Positions 1-9,400 of a stretch of 38,697 nt of DNA are shown here, one piece after another (position 1 is the stretch's first letter; the number at the start of each line of letters is the position of its first letter). The position numbers and the translations under genes are program-made. This stretch comes from Arenibacter sp. ARW7G5Y1 (GTDB lineage Bacteria > Bacteroidota > Bacteroidia > Flavobacteriales > Flavobacteriaceae): the NCBI RefSeq assembly GCF_003201775.1, contig NZ_QJJZ01000004.1, forward strand, positions 24,422 through 63,118, read 5' to 3'. The notes beneath the pieces were generated by a model. The model searched no databases. It was not told the DNA's origin and saw only the letters and a program-made list of their open reading frames with translations.

Positions 1-83
1 TCTTTAAGAAGGTGTTCCAGAAGTCTGCCGTAAAGCGCACCAAATTCTCCGGTTTAAAACGAAACATTGAGTTTTTGAAGTAG
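1..83 (+). CDS. queG: C-terminal end of a QueG-like epoxyqueuosine reductase (5' truncated by window edge)
   Basis: Reading from position 3, the frame gives 26 residues ending in a TAG stop at 81-83, including [19 protein letters not shown]. This Ser/Ala-x-Lys-Arg-Thr ... Gly-Leu-x-Arg-Asn tail matches my memory of the C-terminus of flavobacterial QueG, the Fe-S/cobalamin enzyme that converts epoxyqueuosine to queuosine in tRNA. The catalytic domains lie upstream of the window, so the identification rests on the tail alone. A second, diverged copy of the same tail follows at 159-278. Confidence 0.65.
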   Translation, partial: FKKVFQKSAVKRTKFSGLKRNIEFLK

Positions 84-131
84 GACGGAAGTTAAATTTT
101 TCAGGACCCATTATCGTTATCGGAACCTATC

Positions 132-148
132 CCCCTCCTTGGGAGGGG
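132..148. repeat. GC-rich palindromic intergenic repeat
   Basis: CCCCTCC (132-138) and GGAGGGG (142-148) form a perfect 7-bp hairpin with a TTG loop, followed by AGGGGAGG at 151-158. The G/C-only blocks stand out from the AT-rich intergenic DNA around them. Similar cccctcc-ttgggagggg strings are, from general knowledge, dispersed in many Bacteroidota genomes. Only one copy is in this window, so repetition cannot be shown here. It lies directly against the left end of the second queG-tail copy. Confidence 0.5.
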
Positions 149-158
149 TCAGGGGAGG

Positions 159-278
159 TCAGCCAAAAAGGATTGGGAAGAAATTACGGACGATGTCTTT
201 AAGAAGGTGTTTCAAAAATCTCCCGTAAAACGTACTAAATTTTCCGGTTTAAAAAGGAATTTGGAATTTCTGAAGTAG
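159..278 (+). pseudogene. Orphan second copy of the QueG C-terminus (remnant)
   Basis: This stretch reads [18 protein letters not shown], then [18 protein letters not shown], and a TAG stop at 276-278. It repeats the tail at 1-83 in the same frame. Over the 81 aligned bases I count 15 differences, of which only three change residues (Ala to Pro, Ile to Leu). The frame is open back to a TAA at 93-95 but contains no ATG, so it cannot be expressed as an independent protein in an obvious way. It looks like the stranded 3' end of another queG allele left by recombination or tandem duplication. Confidence 0.7.
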
Positions 279-460
279 GGAACAGGTTTCCTTAAGTGTA
301 GGCCCACCACTGTAAAAGAAACGGCTCCCTTCTTGGAGAGTGCCATTTTTGCGTATTTGGTGGGAGTTTTGGACCGGGTAATTAAAAATTGAATTACACT
401 ACTTCTTTTGAAGCGATGGTAGATTACTTTTTTAAATCCTTTTAATTTAAAGAATACTCT
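279..460. other. Intergenic stretch with no gene recognised
   Basis: Between the queG remnant and the maeB promoter I see no ORF with a plausible start, no tRNA-like cloverleaf and no terminator with a T-run. The last 80 bases are AT-rich, as expected for promoter DNA. Confidence 0.5.
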
Positions 461-468
461 TAACTTTG
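461..468 (+). promoter_or_regulatory. Putative -7 element of the maeB promoter
   Basis: TAACTTTG matches the Bacteroidota -7 consensus TAnnTTTG and ends 20 bases before the maeB ATG. No clear TTG is found at the usual -33 distance, so this is a half match. Confidence 0.5.
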
Positions 469-488
469 TTTTTCTAATATCACACTAT

Positions 489-2783
489 ATGAGCAAGCAA
501 AAGACAAGAAGGGAAGCACTGGTGTACCACGCCAAACCACAACCTGGAAAGATAAAAATAGTTCCTACCAAACCCTATGCCACCCAAAGGGATTTAGGTC
601 TTGCCTATTCGCCCGGTGTGGCAGAGCCCTGTCTGGAAATTGCCAAGGACAAGGACAACGTGTACAAGTATACGGCCAAAGGCAATATTGTAGCCGTAAT
701 ATCCAATGGAACCGCAGTCCTAGGATTGGGCGATATTGGTCCCGAGGCTTCAAAGCCGGTGATGGAAGGTAAGTGCTTGTTATTTAAAATTTTCGCAGAT
801 ATAGATGGAATAGACATTGAATTGGACACTACCGATGTTGAAAAATTCATTGAAACCGTAAAGATAATTGCTCCAACGTTTGGAGGTATAAATTTGGAGG
901 ACATTAAGGCTCCTGAAGCTTTTGAAATTGAAAGACGTTTAAAAGAGGAGCTGGATATTCCCGTAATGCACGATGACCAACACGGAACGGCTATAATTTC
1001 GGCCGCGGCACTTTTGAACGCTTTGGTGCTTACCAACAAAAAAATTAGTGATGTCCGTATCGTAATCAGTGGGGCAGGTGCTGCTGCCGTTTCATGTACC
1101 CGCCTGTACAAAGCTTTCGGGGCCAAAAACAAAGATATTGTAATGTTGGATAGCAAAGGGGTTATCCGGAGCGATCGGGATAACTTGTCTGCCGAGAAAT
1201 TGGAGTTTGCTACGGATAGGAAAATCGATACCTTAGAAGAGGCCATGAAAGATGCCGATGTTTTTATTGGTCTTTCCGTTAAGGATATCGTTTCAGAAAA
1301 AATGTTATTGTCCATGGCTAAAGATCCCATTGTGTTTGCCATGGCCAATCCCGATCCGGAAATAGATTATAACCTGGCCATAAAAACCAGAAAGGATATC
1401 ATCATGGCCACAGGTAGGTCCGATCATCCGAATCAAGTGAACAATGTTTTGGGATTCCCTTTTATTTTTAGGGGGGCATTGGATGTAAGGGCCACCAAGA
1501 TAAACGAAGCTATGAAAATGGCGGCAGTGAAGGCTTTGGCAGAACTTACCAAGGAGCCTGTTCCGGAACAGGTGAATATCGCCTACGGACAAACAAGGTT
1601 GACCTTTGGGCGGGAGTATATAATTCCAAAACCTTTTGATCCCAGATTGATTTCTGAGATACCCCCTGCCGTTGCAAAGGCGGCTATGGAGAGTGGAGTG
1701 GCCAAAATGCCTATTGATGATTGGGATAAGTATAGGGAGGAATTATTACAGCGCTCCGGGAATGACAATAAAATAGTCCGTTTGCTTCACGACCGTGCCA
1801 GAATGAACCCTAAAAAAATTGTATACGCCGAGGCCGATCATCTGGACGTTCTAAAGGCTGCCCAAATTGCCTATGAAGAAGGGATGGCAATTCCAATTTT
1901 ATTGGGGAATAAAGCAGTTATTGCAGAATTGATGAAAGAATTGGAATTTGACGCCGATATTCTCGTTATAGATTCCCATGCCGATGAAGCCAATGACAAA
2001 AGAAATCAATATGCTTCCAAGTATTTTGAAAATAGACAGCGTAGCGGGGTAAGTCTTTTCAGTGCCCGTGCTAAGATGAGGGAGCGTAACTATTTTGCGG
2101 CAATGATGGTTTTGGAGGGAGATGCCGATGGTATGATTTCCGGATACTCCAGAGCATACCCAACCGTGGTAAAACCAGTGTTCGAAGTAATAGGAAGGGC
2201 TGCCAACGTTAAGAAAGTATCTACGGTGAACATTATGATTACCGAAAGAGGCCCCTTGTTTTTGGCCGATACTTCCATCAACATCGATCCCAGTGCCGAG
2301 GAAATCGCCGAAATTGCAAAGATGACGGCCAATGTAGCCGTTACTTTTGGCTTTAGCCCCGTAATGGCCCTATTGTCCTATGCCAATTTTGGATCTTCTA
2401 CACATCCCCGTGCTACCAAAGTCAAGGAAGCTGTAAAAATATTGCATGCCACCAACCCGGAATTAGTGGTAGATGGTGAACTGCAAATCGACTTTGCTTT
2501 GAACAAGGAACTGCATCAGGGTAAATTTCCCTTTTCCAAATTGTCCGGTAAAAAAGTAAATACACTTATTTTTCCCAATTTGGAGTCGGCCAACATTACC
2601 TATAAGCTGCTGAAAGAATTGAACCAGGCAGATTCCATTGGTCCTATCATGGTAGGTTTGAGACGTTCCGTTCATATCCTTCAATTAGGGGCCAGTGTGG
2701 ACGAGATGGTCAATATGACCGCTGTTGCGGTTATTGACGCCCAAGAGCGTGAAAAGAGAAAATTGGCAAAAAAACAAAAGTAG
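489..2783 (+). CDS. maeB: NADP-dependent malic enzyme with C-terminal phosphotransacetylase-like domain (MaeB type)
   Basis: This 764-residue protein decarboxylates malate to pyruvate with reduction of NAD(P), supplying NADPH and pyruvate in the cytosol. Residues 1 to about 430 are the malic enzyme. The catalytic Tyr40 lies in the LAYSPGVAEPCLEIAKD block, Lys95 in MEGKCLLFK, the metal-ligand residues Glu137/Asp138 (NLEDIKAPE) and Asp162/Asp163 (HDDQHGTA), the Rossmann GAGAAA at 195-200, and the motif MANPDPEI follows. Residues from about 430 to the end form a PTA_PTB domain (DADGMISGYSRAYPTVVKPV, ADTSINIDPS). In characterised MaeB proteins this domain is regulatory, sensing acetyl-CoA, and does not act as a phosphotransacetylase. 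Length and domain order are normal for the family. It has its own upstream TAnnTTTG element and is followed by ruvA after 65 bases. Confidence 0.95.
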   Translation: MSKQKTRREALVYHAKPQPGKIKIVPTKPYATQRDLGLAYSPGVAEPCLEIAKDKDNVYKYTAKGNIVAVISNGTAVLGLGDIGPEASKPVMEGKCLLFKIFADIDGIDIELDTTDVEKFIETVKIIAPTFGGINLEDIKAPEAFEIERRLKEELDIPVMHDDQHGTAIISAAALLNALVLTNKKISDVRIVISGAGAAAVSCTRLYKAFGAKNKDIVMLDSKGVIRSDRDNLSAEKLEFATDRKIDTLEEAMKDADVFIGLSVKDIVSEKMLLSMAKDPIVFAMANPDPEIDYNLAIKTRKDIIMATGRSDHPNQVNNVLGFPFIFRGALDVRATKINEAMKMAAVKALAELTKEPVPEQVNIAYGQTRLTFGREYIIPKPFDPRLISEIPPAVAKAAMESGVAKMPIDDWDKYREELLQRSGNDNKIVRLLHDRARMNPKKIVYAEADHLDVLKAAQIAYEEGMAIPILLGNKAVIAELMKELEFDADILVIDSHADEANDKRNQYASKYFENRQRSGVSLFSARAKMRERNYFAAMMVLEGDADGMISGYSRAYPTVVKPVFEVIGRAANVKKVSTVNIMITERGPLFLADTSINIDPSAEEIAEIAKMTANVAVTFGFSPVMALLSYANFGSSTHPRATKVKEAVKILHATNPELVVDGELQIDFALNKELHQGKFPFSKLSGKKVNTLIFPNLESANITYKLLKELNQADSIGPIMVGLRRSVHILQLGASVDEMVNMTAVAVIDAQEREKRKLAKKQK

Positions 2784-2848
2784 AATAGTTGAAATAAATT
2801 CAGGTTTCGAGATATTGGAAAGCTGGGTTCTGAAATCCCCAATAACAA

Positions 2849-3430
2849 ATGATTACCCATTTAAAAGGAAAACTTGTTGAAAAAAATCCAACCCATATTG
2901 TAATTGAATGTGCGGGAGTAGGATATTTTGTAAATATTTCTTTGCACACGTTTTCAAAAATTGGGGATTCGGAAAGTATTCAACTGTACACCCATCTACA
3001 AGTAAAGGAAGATTCACATACTTTGTTCGGGTTCTCTGAAAAGTCCGAAAGGGAGATATTCAGATTGTTGTTGTCCGTGTCAGGTATAGGATCCAGTACG
3101 GCCAGAACCATGTTGTCTTCCCTGTCCCCTAGTCAAATTAGGGATGCCATTGCAACAGGGGATGTGCCTACTATTCAGGGAATCAAAGGCATCGGTGCCA
3201 AAACGGCACAACGGGTAATTCTGGACCTAAAGGATAAGGTTTTAAAAGTCTACGATATTGATGAACTTTCCGCCCCATCAAACAATACAAATAAAGATGA
3301 AGCGTTATCTGCATTAGAGGTTCTTGGTTTTGTCCGCAAGCATGCTGAAAAGGTTGTGGATAAAATAGTTGGCCAAGACCCTGGACTAAGCGTAGAGGAC
3401 ATTATAAAACTTGCGCTTAAAAATTTATAA
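2849..3430 (+). CDS. ruvA: Holliday junction branch migration protein RuvA
   Basis: This 193-residue protein is a normal-length RuvA. RuvA tetramers bind four-way DNA junctions and load the RuvB motor during recombinational repair. The N-terminal OB-fold region (MITHLKGKLVEKNPTHIVIE) is followed by two helix-hairpin-helix motifs, LLSVSGIGSSTARTMLSSL and IQGIKGIGAKTAQRVILDL. The C-terminal RuvB-interacting domain (ALSALEVLGFVRKHAEKVV) comes last. It lies 65 bases after maeB and only 5 bases before the sprA start, so ruvA and sprA are probably cotranscribed. RuvB and RuvC are not encoded nearby, which is usual in this phylum. Confidence 0.95.
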   Translation: MITHLKGKLVEKNPTHIVIECAGVGYFVNISLHTFSKIGDSESIQLYTHLQVKEDSHTLFGFSEKSEREIFRLLLSVSGIGSSTARTMLSSLSPSQIRDAIATGDVPTIQGIKGIGAKTAQRVILDLKDKVLKVYDIDELSAPSNNTNKDEALSALEVLGFVRKHAEKVVDKIVGQDPGLSVEDIIKLALKNL

Positions 3431-3435
3431 CAAGT

Positions 3436-6400
3436 TTGAAAAAAGGGGCAAAATTTTATCTTAAATCATCATTTAAGCTTACCATCCTACTATTTATTTT
3501 CTTGGGCTCAACGGGTACTTCCGTGGCACAGGAAATAGAAGGGGAAGATGCAATTGGGCAAGAAGCGGACTCGCTAAAAACTGGTGTTGCTCTGGGGAGA
3601 TTGAAAATGGAAAACCCGGACAGCATTGTTTCAAAATATACGTATGATCCCGATCTGGACAGATATATCTATACTGTAAGTGTAGGGGATTATGATATCA
3701 ATTACCCCGTTATCCTTACTCCCGACCAATACTTGGAACTTGTGCGCCGGGAGGGTATGAAGTCTTATTTTAAAGAAAAAATTGATGCTTTTTCAGGCAA
3801 AAAAGAGGGTAGTGAGGCGGCCCGTAAAAATTTACTCCCCAATTTTTATGTAAATAATAGTTTTTTTGAAAGTGTCTTTGGCGGCAATACCATTGAGGTA
3901 ATTCCACAAGGATCGGTGGCAATGGATTTAGGTGTCATTTGGCAAAAAAACGATAACCCCTCCCTGTCCCCACGTAACAGGACCAATCTTTCCTTTGATT
4001 TTGACCAGCGGATAAGCTTAAGTATGTTGGGTAAAATTGGGGAGCGACTACAGGTTACCGCTAATTACGATACCGAGGCAACCTTCGATTTCCAGAATTT
4101 GGTAAAGTTGGACTACACGCCATCCGAGGATGATATACTTCAAAAAATTGAAGTGGGTAATGTTAGTATGCCCCTTAATAGCTCCTTGATTACCGGGGCT
4201 CAAAGCCTCTTTGGGGTAAAGACAGAATTGCAATTTGGGAAGACTAGGGTTACTGCCGTATTTTCGGAACAAAGGTCCCAGAGCAATACAGTGGTGGCAC
4301 AAGGTGGGGGTACGGTGAACGACTTTGAGCTTAGGGCCCAGGATTACGATGCCGACAAACACTTTTTCTTGGCCCATTATTTTAGGGATAATTATGATGC
4401 AGCCCTTGCAGACTATCCTTATATAAGGAGCCAGGTCCAAATAACAAGGTTGGAGGTGTGGATTACCAATAGGAGCCAGCAAACCGTGAATATTAGAAAT
4501 GTTGTCGCTATTCAGGATTTGGGGGAAGTGCAACCGGAAAAAACCAGAATAGGGAGGAACAATGGGGATCCTGCTGGATTCTTTAATAGCTCTGCTGCCG
4601 GAAATTTACCAAGGAATGCTGCCAACGATTTTGATCCCCTCCAAATTGGATCGGGAGGAGCGCTTACAAATAGCATTCGCGATATAGCCACTGTTCAATC
4701 AGGGTTTAATGTGCCTGGCTATACCGTAAATCAAGGGTTTGATTATGCTATTTTGGAGAATGCTAGAAAACTGGAACAGGGCAGGGATTTTACCTTTAAC
4801 TCACAATTGGGCTATATATCCCTAAACCAAAGATTGAGCAATGATGAAGTCCTTGGGGTCGCCTTTCAATATACCTATAATGGGCAGGTGTATCAGGTAG
4901 GAGAGTTCGCCAATGGCGGTGTGGATGCTACTACCGTGTCGCCGGGTGCTGAGATTCCAGTAAATAACAATACCCTGATCCTTAAGTTGTTAAAAAGTAA
5001 TATCACCAATGTTGTAGATCCCATATGGGATTTGATGATGAAGAATATTTACGCCACTGGTGCCTATCAATTGAGTCAGGAAGATTTTAAGTTGAACATT
5101 TTATATGCAGAAACCACTCCAAGAAATTATATTACACCAGCGGAATCAGGTGTTGGTTCGGGCTGGCCAACAAGTCCCAAGCCCTTGGAAGATAGGATAT
5201 TGTTGGATGTGTTTAACCTGGATAGGTTAAATGCATATAATGATCTTCAGAGTGGAGGGGATGGTTTTTTTGATTATGTGGAAGGTATTACCATAAACTC
5301 GCAAACAGGGAGCATTATATTTACCAAAGTTGAACCTTTTGGGGAATACTTGTTCAACCTTCTGGGCGGCGGTACCTATGATGTGGATAATGATCAAGGC
5401 TATAATACCAATCAAAGAAAGTATGTCTTTAGGAATATGTACTCGCTTCCTACGGCGGCTGCCCAACAGGATGCGGATAAAAATAGGTTTATACTAAAAG
5501 GGACCTATAAGTCACAGGGAACAAATGGAATTCCTATTGGGGCCTTTAATGTTCCTCAGGGATCCGTAAGGGTTACGGCCGGGGGAAGGCAGTTACAGGA
5601 AGGTATTGATTACACCGTAAATTATCAGTCGGGCACCGTGCAGATTTTGGATCCAAGTTTGGAAGCTTCCAATACGCCCATCAATATTTCGGTGGAGAAC
5701 AATGCGGTTTTTGGACAGCAGACCAGACGTTTTACAGGTGTAAATGTGGAGCATCAATTTAATAAGAATTTTGTGCTCGGGGGTACTTTGTTGAACCTGA
5801 ATGAAAAACCATTGACGCAAAAATCCAACTATGGTATAGAACCTGTAAACAATACTATATTTGGACTGAACAGTAATTTTTCCACGGAAGTTCCATTTTT
5901 GACCAGGTTGGCCAATAAATTGCCAAATATAGATACAGATGTTCCTTCCAACTTATCAGTTCGTGGCGAAGTAGCCTTCTTAAGCCCAAGTTCTCCCAAG
6001 AATGCGGATTTTGAAGGGGAAACTACCACCTATCTGGACGATTTTGAGGGGGCGCAATCGCTGATCGATATCCGTTCCTTTTTGGGATGGTCCATGGCGA
6101 GTCCGCCAGTTGAATTCGCCACTACCACCAATAGTGTGGAGTCTGGATATGGAAGGGCAAAAATGGCCTGGTATACCGTAGATCCCATTTTTTATTCCAA
6201 TCAGCGGCCTACAGAATTGAGTGATGATGACATTTCCACCAACGAGACCAGAAGAATCTATATACAGGATGTTTTTAACCAGGATGTTGCCCAGGGGCAA
6301 ACTTTGGCGCAAAACACCTTGGATATAGCATATTATCCTAGTATGAAAGGTCCCTATAATGCAAATCCAAATTTTACCGCGGAACAACCACAGGACAAAT

Positions 6401-9400
6401 GGGCAGGGATAATGCGATCCTTGAGCAGTACCAATTTTGAACAGTCCAACGTAGAATACGTTCAATTTTGGGTATTGGATCCTTATGTGGACGGTATTGC
6501 TACAAGTTCCGGGGATTTGGTGATCAACCTTGGTAATATTTCAGAGGATGTTCTTCCCGATGGAAGGAAACAATATGAAAACGGATTACCTGTAGATCCG
6601 GTTTCCAACGATCTTACCTATAAAACATCTTGGGGAAAGGTTCCCGCAACCCAATCCCTAGTGTACGCTTTTGATGCGGACCAGAACAATAGGGGCTTGC
6701 AGGATATTGGTTTTGACGGATTAACCGATGCCGAGGAGGCTACCTATACTTTTGAAGGAGGTATAACCTATAATGGCCCGGCGGAAGATCCGGCCCTGGA
6801 TAATTACGAGTACTTCCTGAACAGGGAAGGCAGTATTTTGGAACGTTATCTTAATTACAATAACCCTGACGGAAACTCTCCAGTACAATTGAGCAATTCC
6901 AACAGGGGGTCCACCACCTTACCGGATGTGGAAGACATAGATAGGGATGGAACCATGAATACGGTAAACAGTTATTATGAGTATCGTATAAATATTAAAC
7001 CAGGGACAACGGTCAATGATAAATATGTAACCGATATTAAGGAGGGGGTTACCAGGTCTTTGCCCAATGGCAATACCTTGAACGAACGTTGGATCCAGTA
7101 CAAAATACCTTTGTCCGACTTTACGGATGCGGTTGGCGGGATAAGCGATTTTAGGTCTATAAGCTTTATGCGGATGTACCTAACAGGGTTTTCAAGTAAT
7201 GTGGTATTGCGTTTCGCTACCTTGGATCTTGTCCGTGGAGATTGGCGTACTTATGCCAAATCCTTGCAGCCAGATGTAGATGGGGATCCCACCGATGATG
7301 GCACTTTGGTGGATGTTAACGCCGTAAACATTGAGGAAAATGCAGCCCGGACCCCTATACCCTATGTTTTGCCTCCAGGTGTACAACGAGAAAGATTGAA
7401 TAACAATAATACTATAATAAGGCAAAATGAACAATCCTTGTCATTTGTTGTCGAGAACTTGGAATCCCAAGATTCCAGAGGGGTCTTTAAAAATTTGGAT
7501 ATAGATATAAGGCAATATAAACGTTTAAAAATGTTTATGCATGCCGAAGAAATTGTAGAATCGGATTATGCCAATGACGAGACGCCTTTGGTGGGCTTTG
7601 TAAGGATAGGTTCGGATTTTACACAGAATTTTTATCAGATAGAATTGCCCTTACAGCTAACGCCCCACGGGGCAAGTTCGGATAGCGAAATTTGGCCGGA
7701 TGTTAATGAACTGGACCTCTCATTGGATGATTTGTCCAAAGTAAAATCTGCAGGCATTGCAGCCCAAACGTTGAGTACCATTAATTATTATGAAATAAAC
7801 AATGGTGAAGTGGTCCAGGTAAATGAATTTGATCCTAGAACACTGGGCAAACTGCGTATCGGTATCCGGGGAAATCCTTCCTTGGGCGGTATACGGAGTA
7901 TGATGGTTGGGGTTAAGAACGATGATAATCTACCGGCTAGGGGAGAGGTTTGGTTCAATGAACTTCGCCTATCAGGTTTGGATAATAACGGGGGATGGGC
8001 CGCTATAGCCGCCATGGATATGAATATGGCAGATTTTGCCAATGTATCCGCCACCGGTAGTAAAAGTACTTCGGGTTTCGGGGCCATAGATCAAATGCCC
8101 AATGAACGTGCACGGGAGGATGCCATTTCCTATGATGTGGTCACCAATGTAAATATTGGTCAATTGTTTCCCAAAAATTGGGGCTTGCAACTACCCTTCA
8201 ATTACGGTATTTCCGAGCAGATGATCACTCCGGAATTCGACCCTGTCTATGATGATTTAAAATTGGATGATCGTATCGCAGCTGCCGAAACTCCTGAAGA
8301 CGCCGAGGCAATTAAACAGCAGGGAGAGGATTATACCAAGAGGACCAGTGTTAATTTTATTGGGGTAAGAAAGGACTGGGGCGAAGAGGCCGAGGCCAAT
8401 TTCTATGATATTGAGAATTTTACCTTCAATTATTCCTATAATGAGGTGAACCATAGGGATTTTGAGATCGATGAGCTCAGGGACCAGAATGTGGTAACAG
8501 GTTTTGTTTACAACCATAATTTTAAGCCTGCTCCAATTGAGCCATTTGCCAAGAAGGATTCCTTGTTTACCGGGAAATATTGGAAATGGTTGAAGGATTT
8601 AAATCTGAATGTTTTACCTGCCAGTGTTTCGCTTCAATCCAATATCAACCGATCATTTAATCAGCAAAAGTTCAGGGATGTTTTTGAACCTGGGGTAGAA
8701 AAGTTGGACCTGCCATTTCTACAACAAAGGAATTATCTTTTCAATTGGCAATATGCCATTAATTATAGCCTCACAAAATCCTTGCGTTTAAACCTTACCG
8801 CTTCCAACAACAATATTGTAAGGAATTATTTTTCTGAAGATGGCAATCCGGATTCCGAGATCAATCAGGCTTTGGGATTGTGGGATGGATTTTTTGATCT
8901 TGGGGAGCCCAACAGACATTCCCAGGAAATGCAATTGAACTATGAATTGCCCTTGAACAAAATTCCTGCTTTCGATTTTATAAATGCCCAGTACACTTAT
9001 ACCAGTAATTTTGACTGGCAAAGGGGAGGGGATGCTCTGAACAAAGTGGCCGGGGAGGATATTAATACCGTACAGAATGCCAGTACCCATAATTTAACAG
9101 CATCCCTGACCATGCAAAAATTCTATGATTTCCTTGGTTTGGGAAGAAAGAATACCAAAGGGGCCGTTGCAAAACCGACGCGTTTGGATAAGGCAGGCAA
9201 CCCGGCATCAAATGCCGATGATAAAGAGGTTAAAAAAGCTTCAGGTGCAGGGTACAATGCTTTTATAGATGTACTTACCATGGTGAAACGTGTAAATGTT
9301 ACCTATAGTCAGAATGATGGTAAGGTGCTGCCTGGGTATACTAGGTCTGTAGGCTTTATTGGTACTGCAAAACCAACCATAGGATTTATCTTTGGTAGTC

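Noticed and set aside
605..1348. 247-codon open frame on the minus strand inside maeB
   Set aside because: It is antisense to a strongly conserved malic enzyme, has a low-complexity Ser/Ile composition, no promoter and no recognisable domain. It is a shadow frame.
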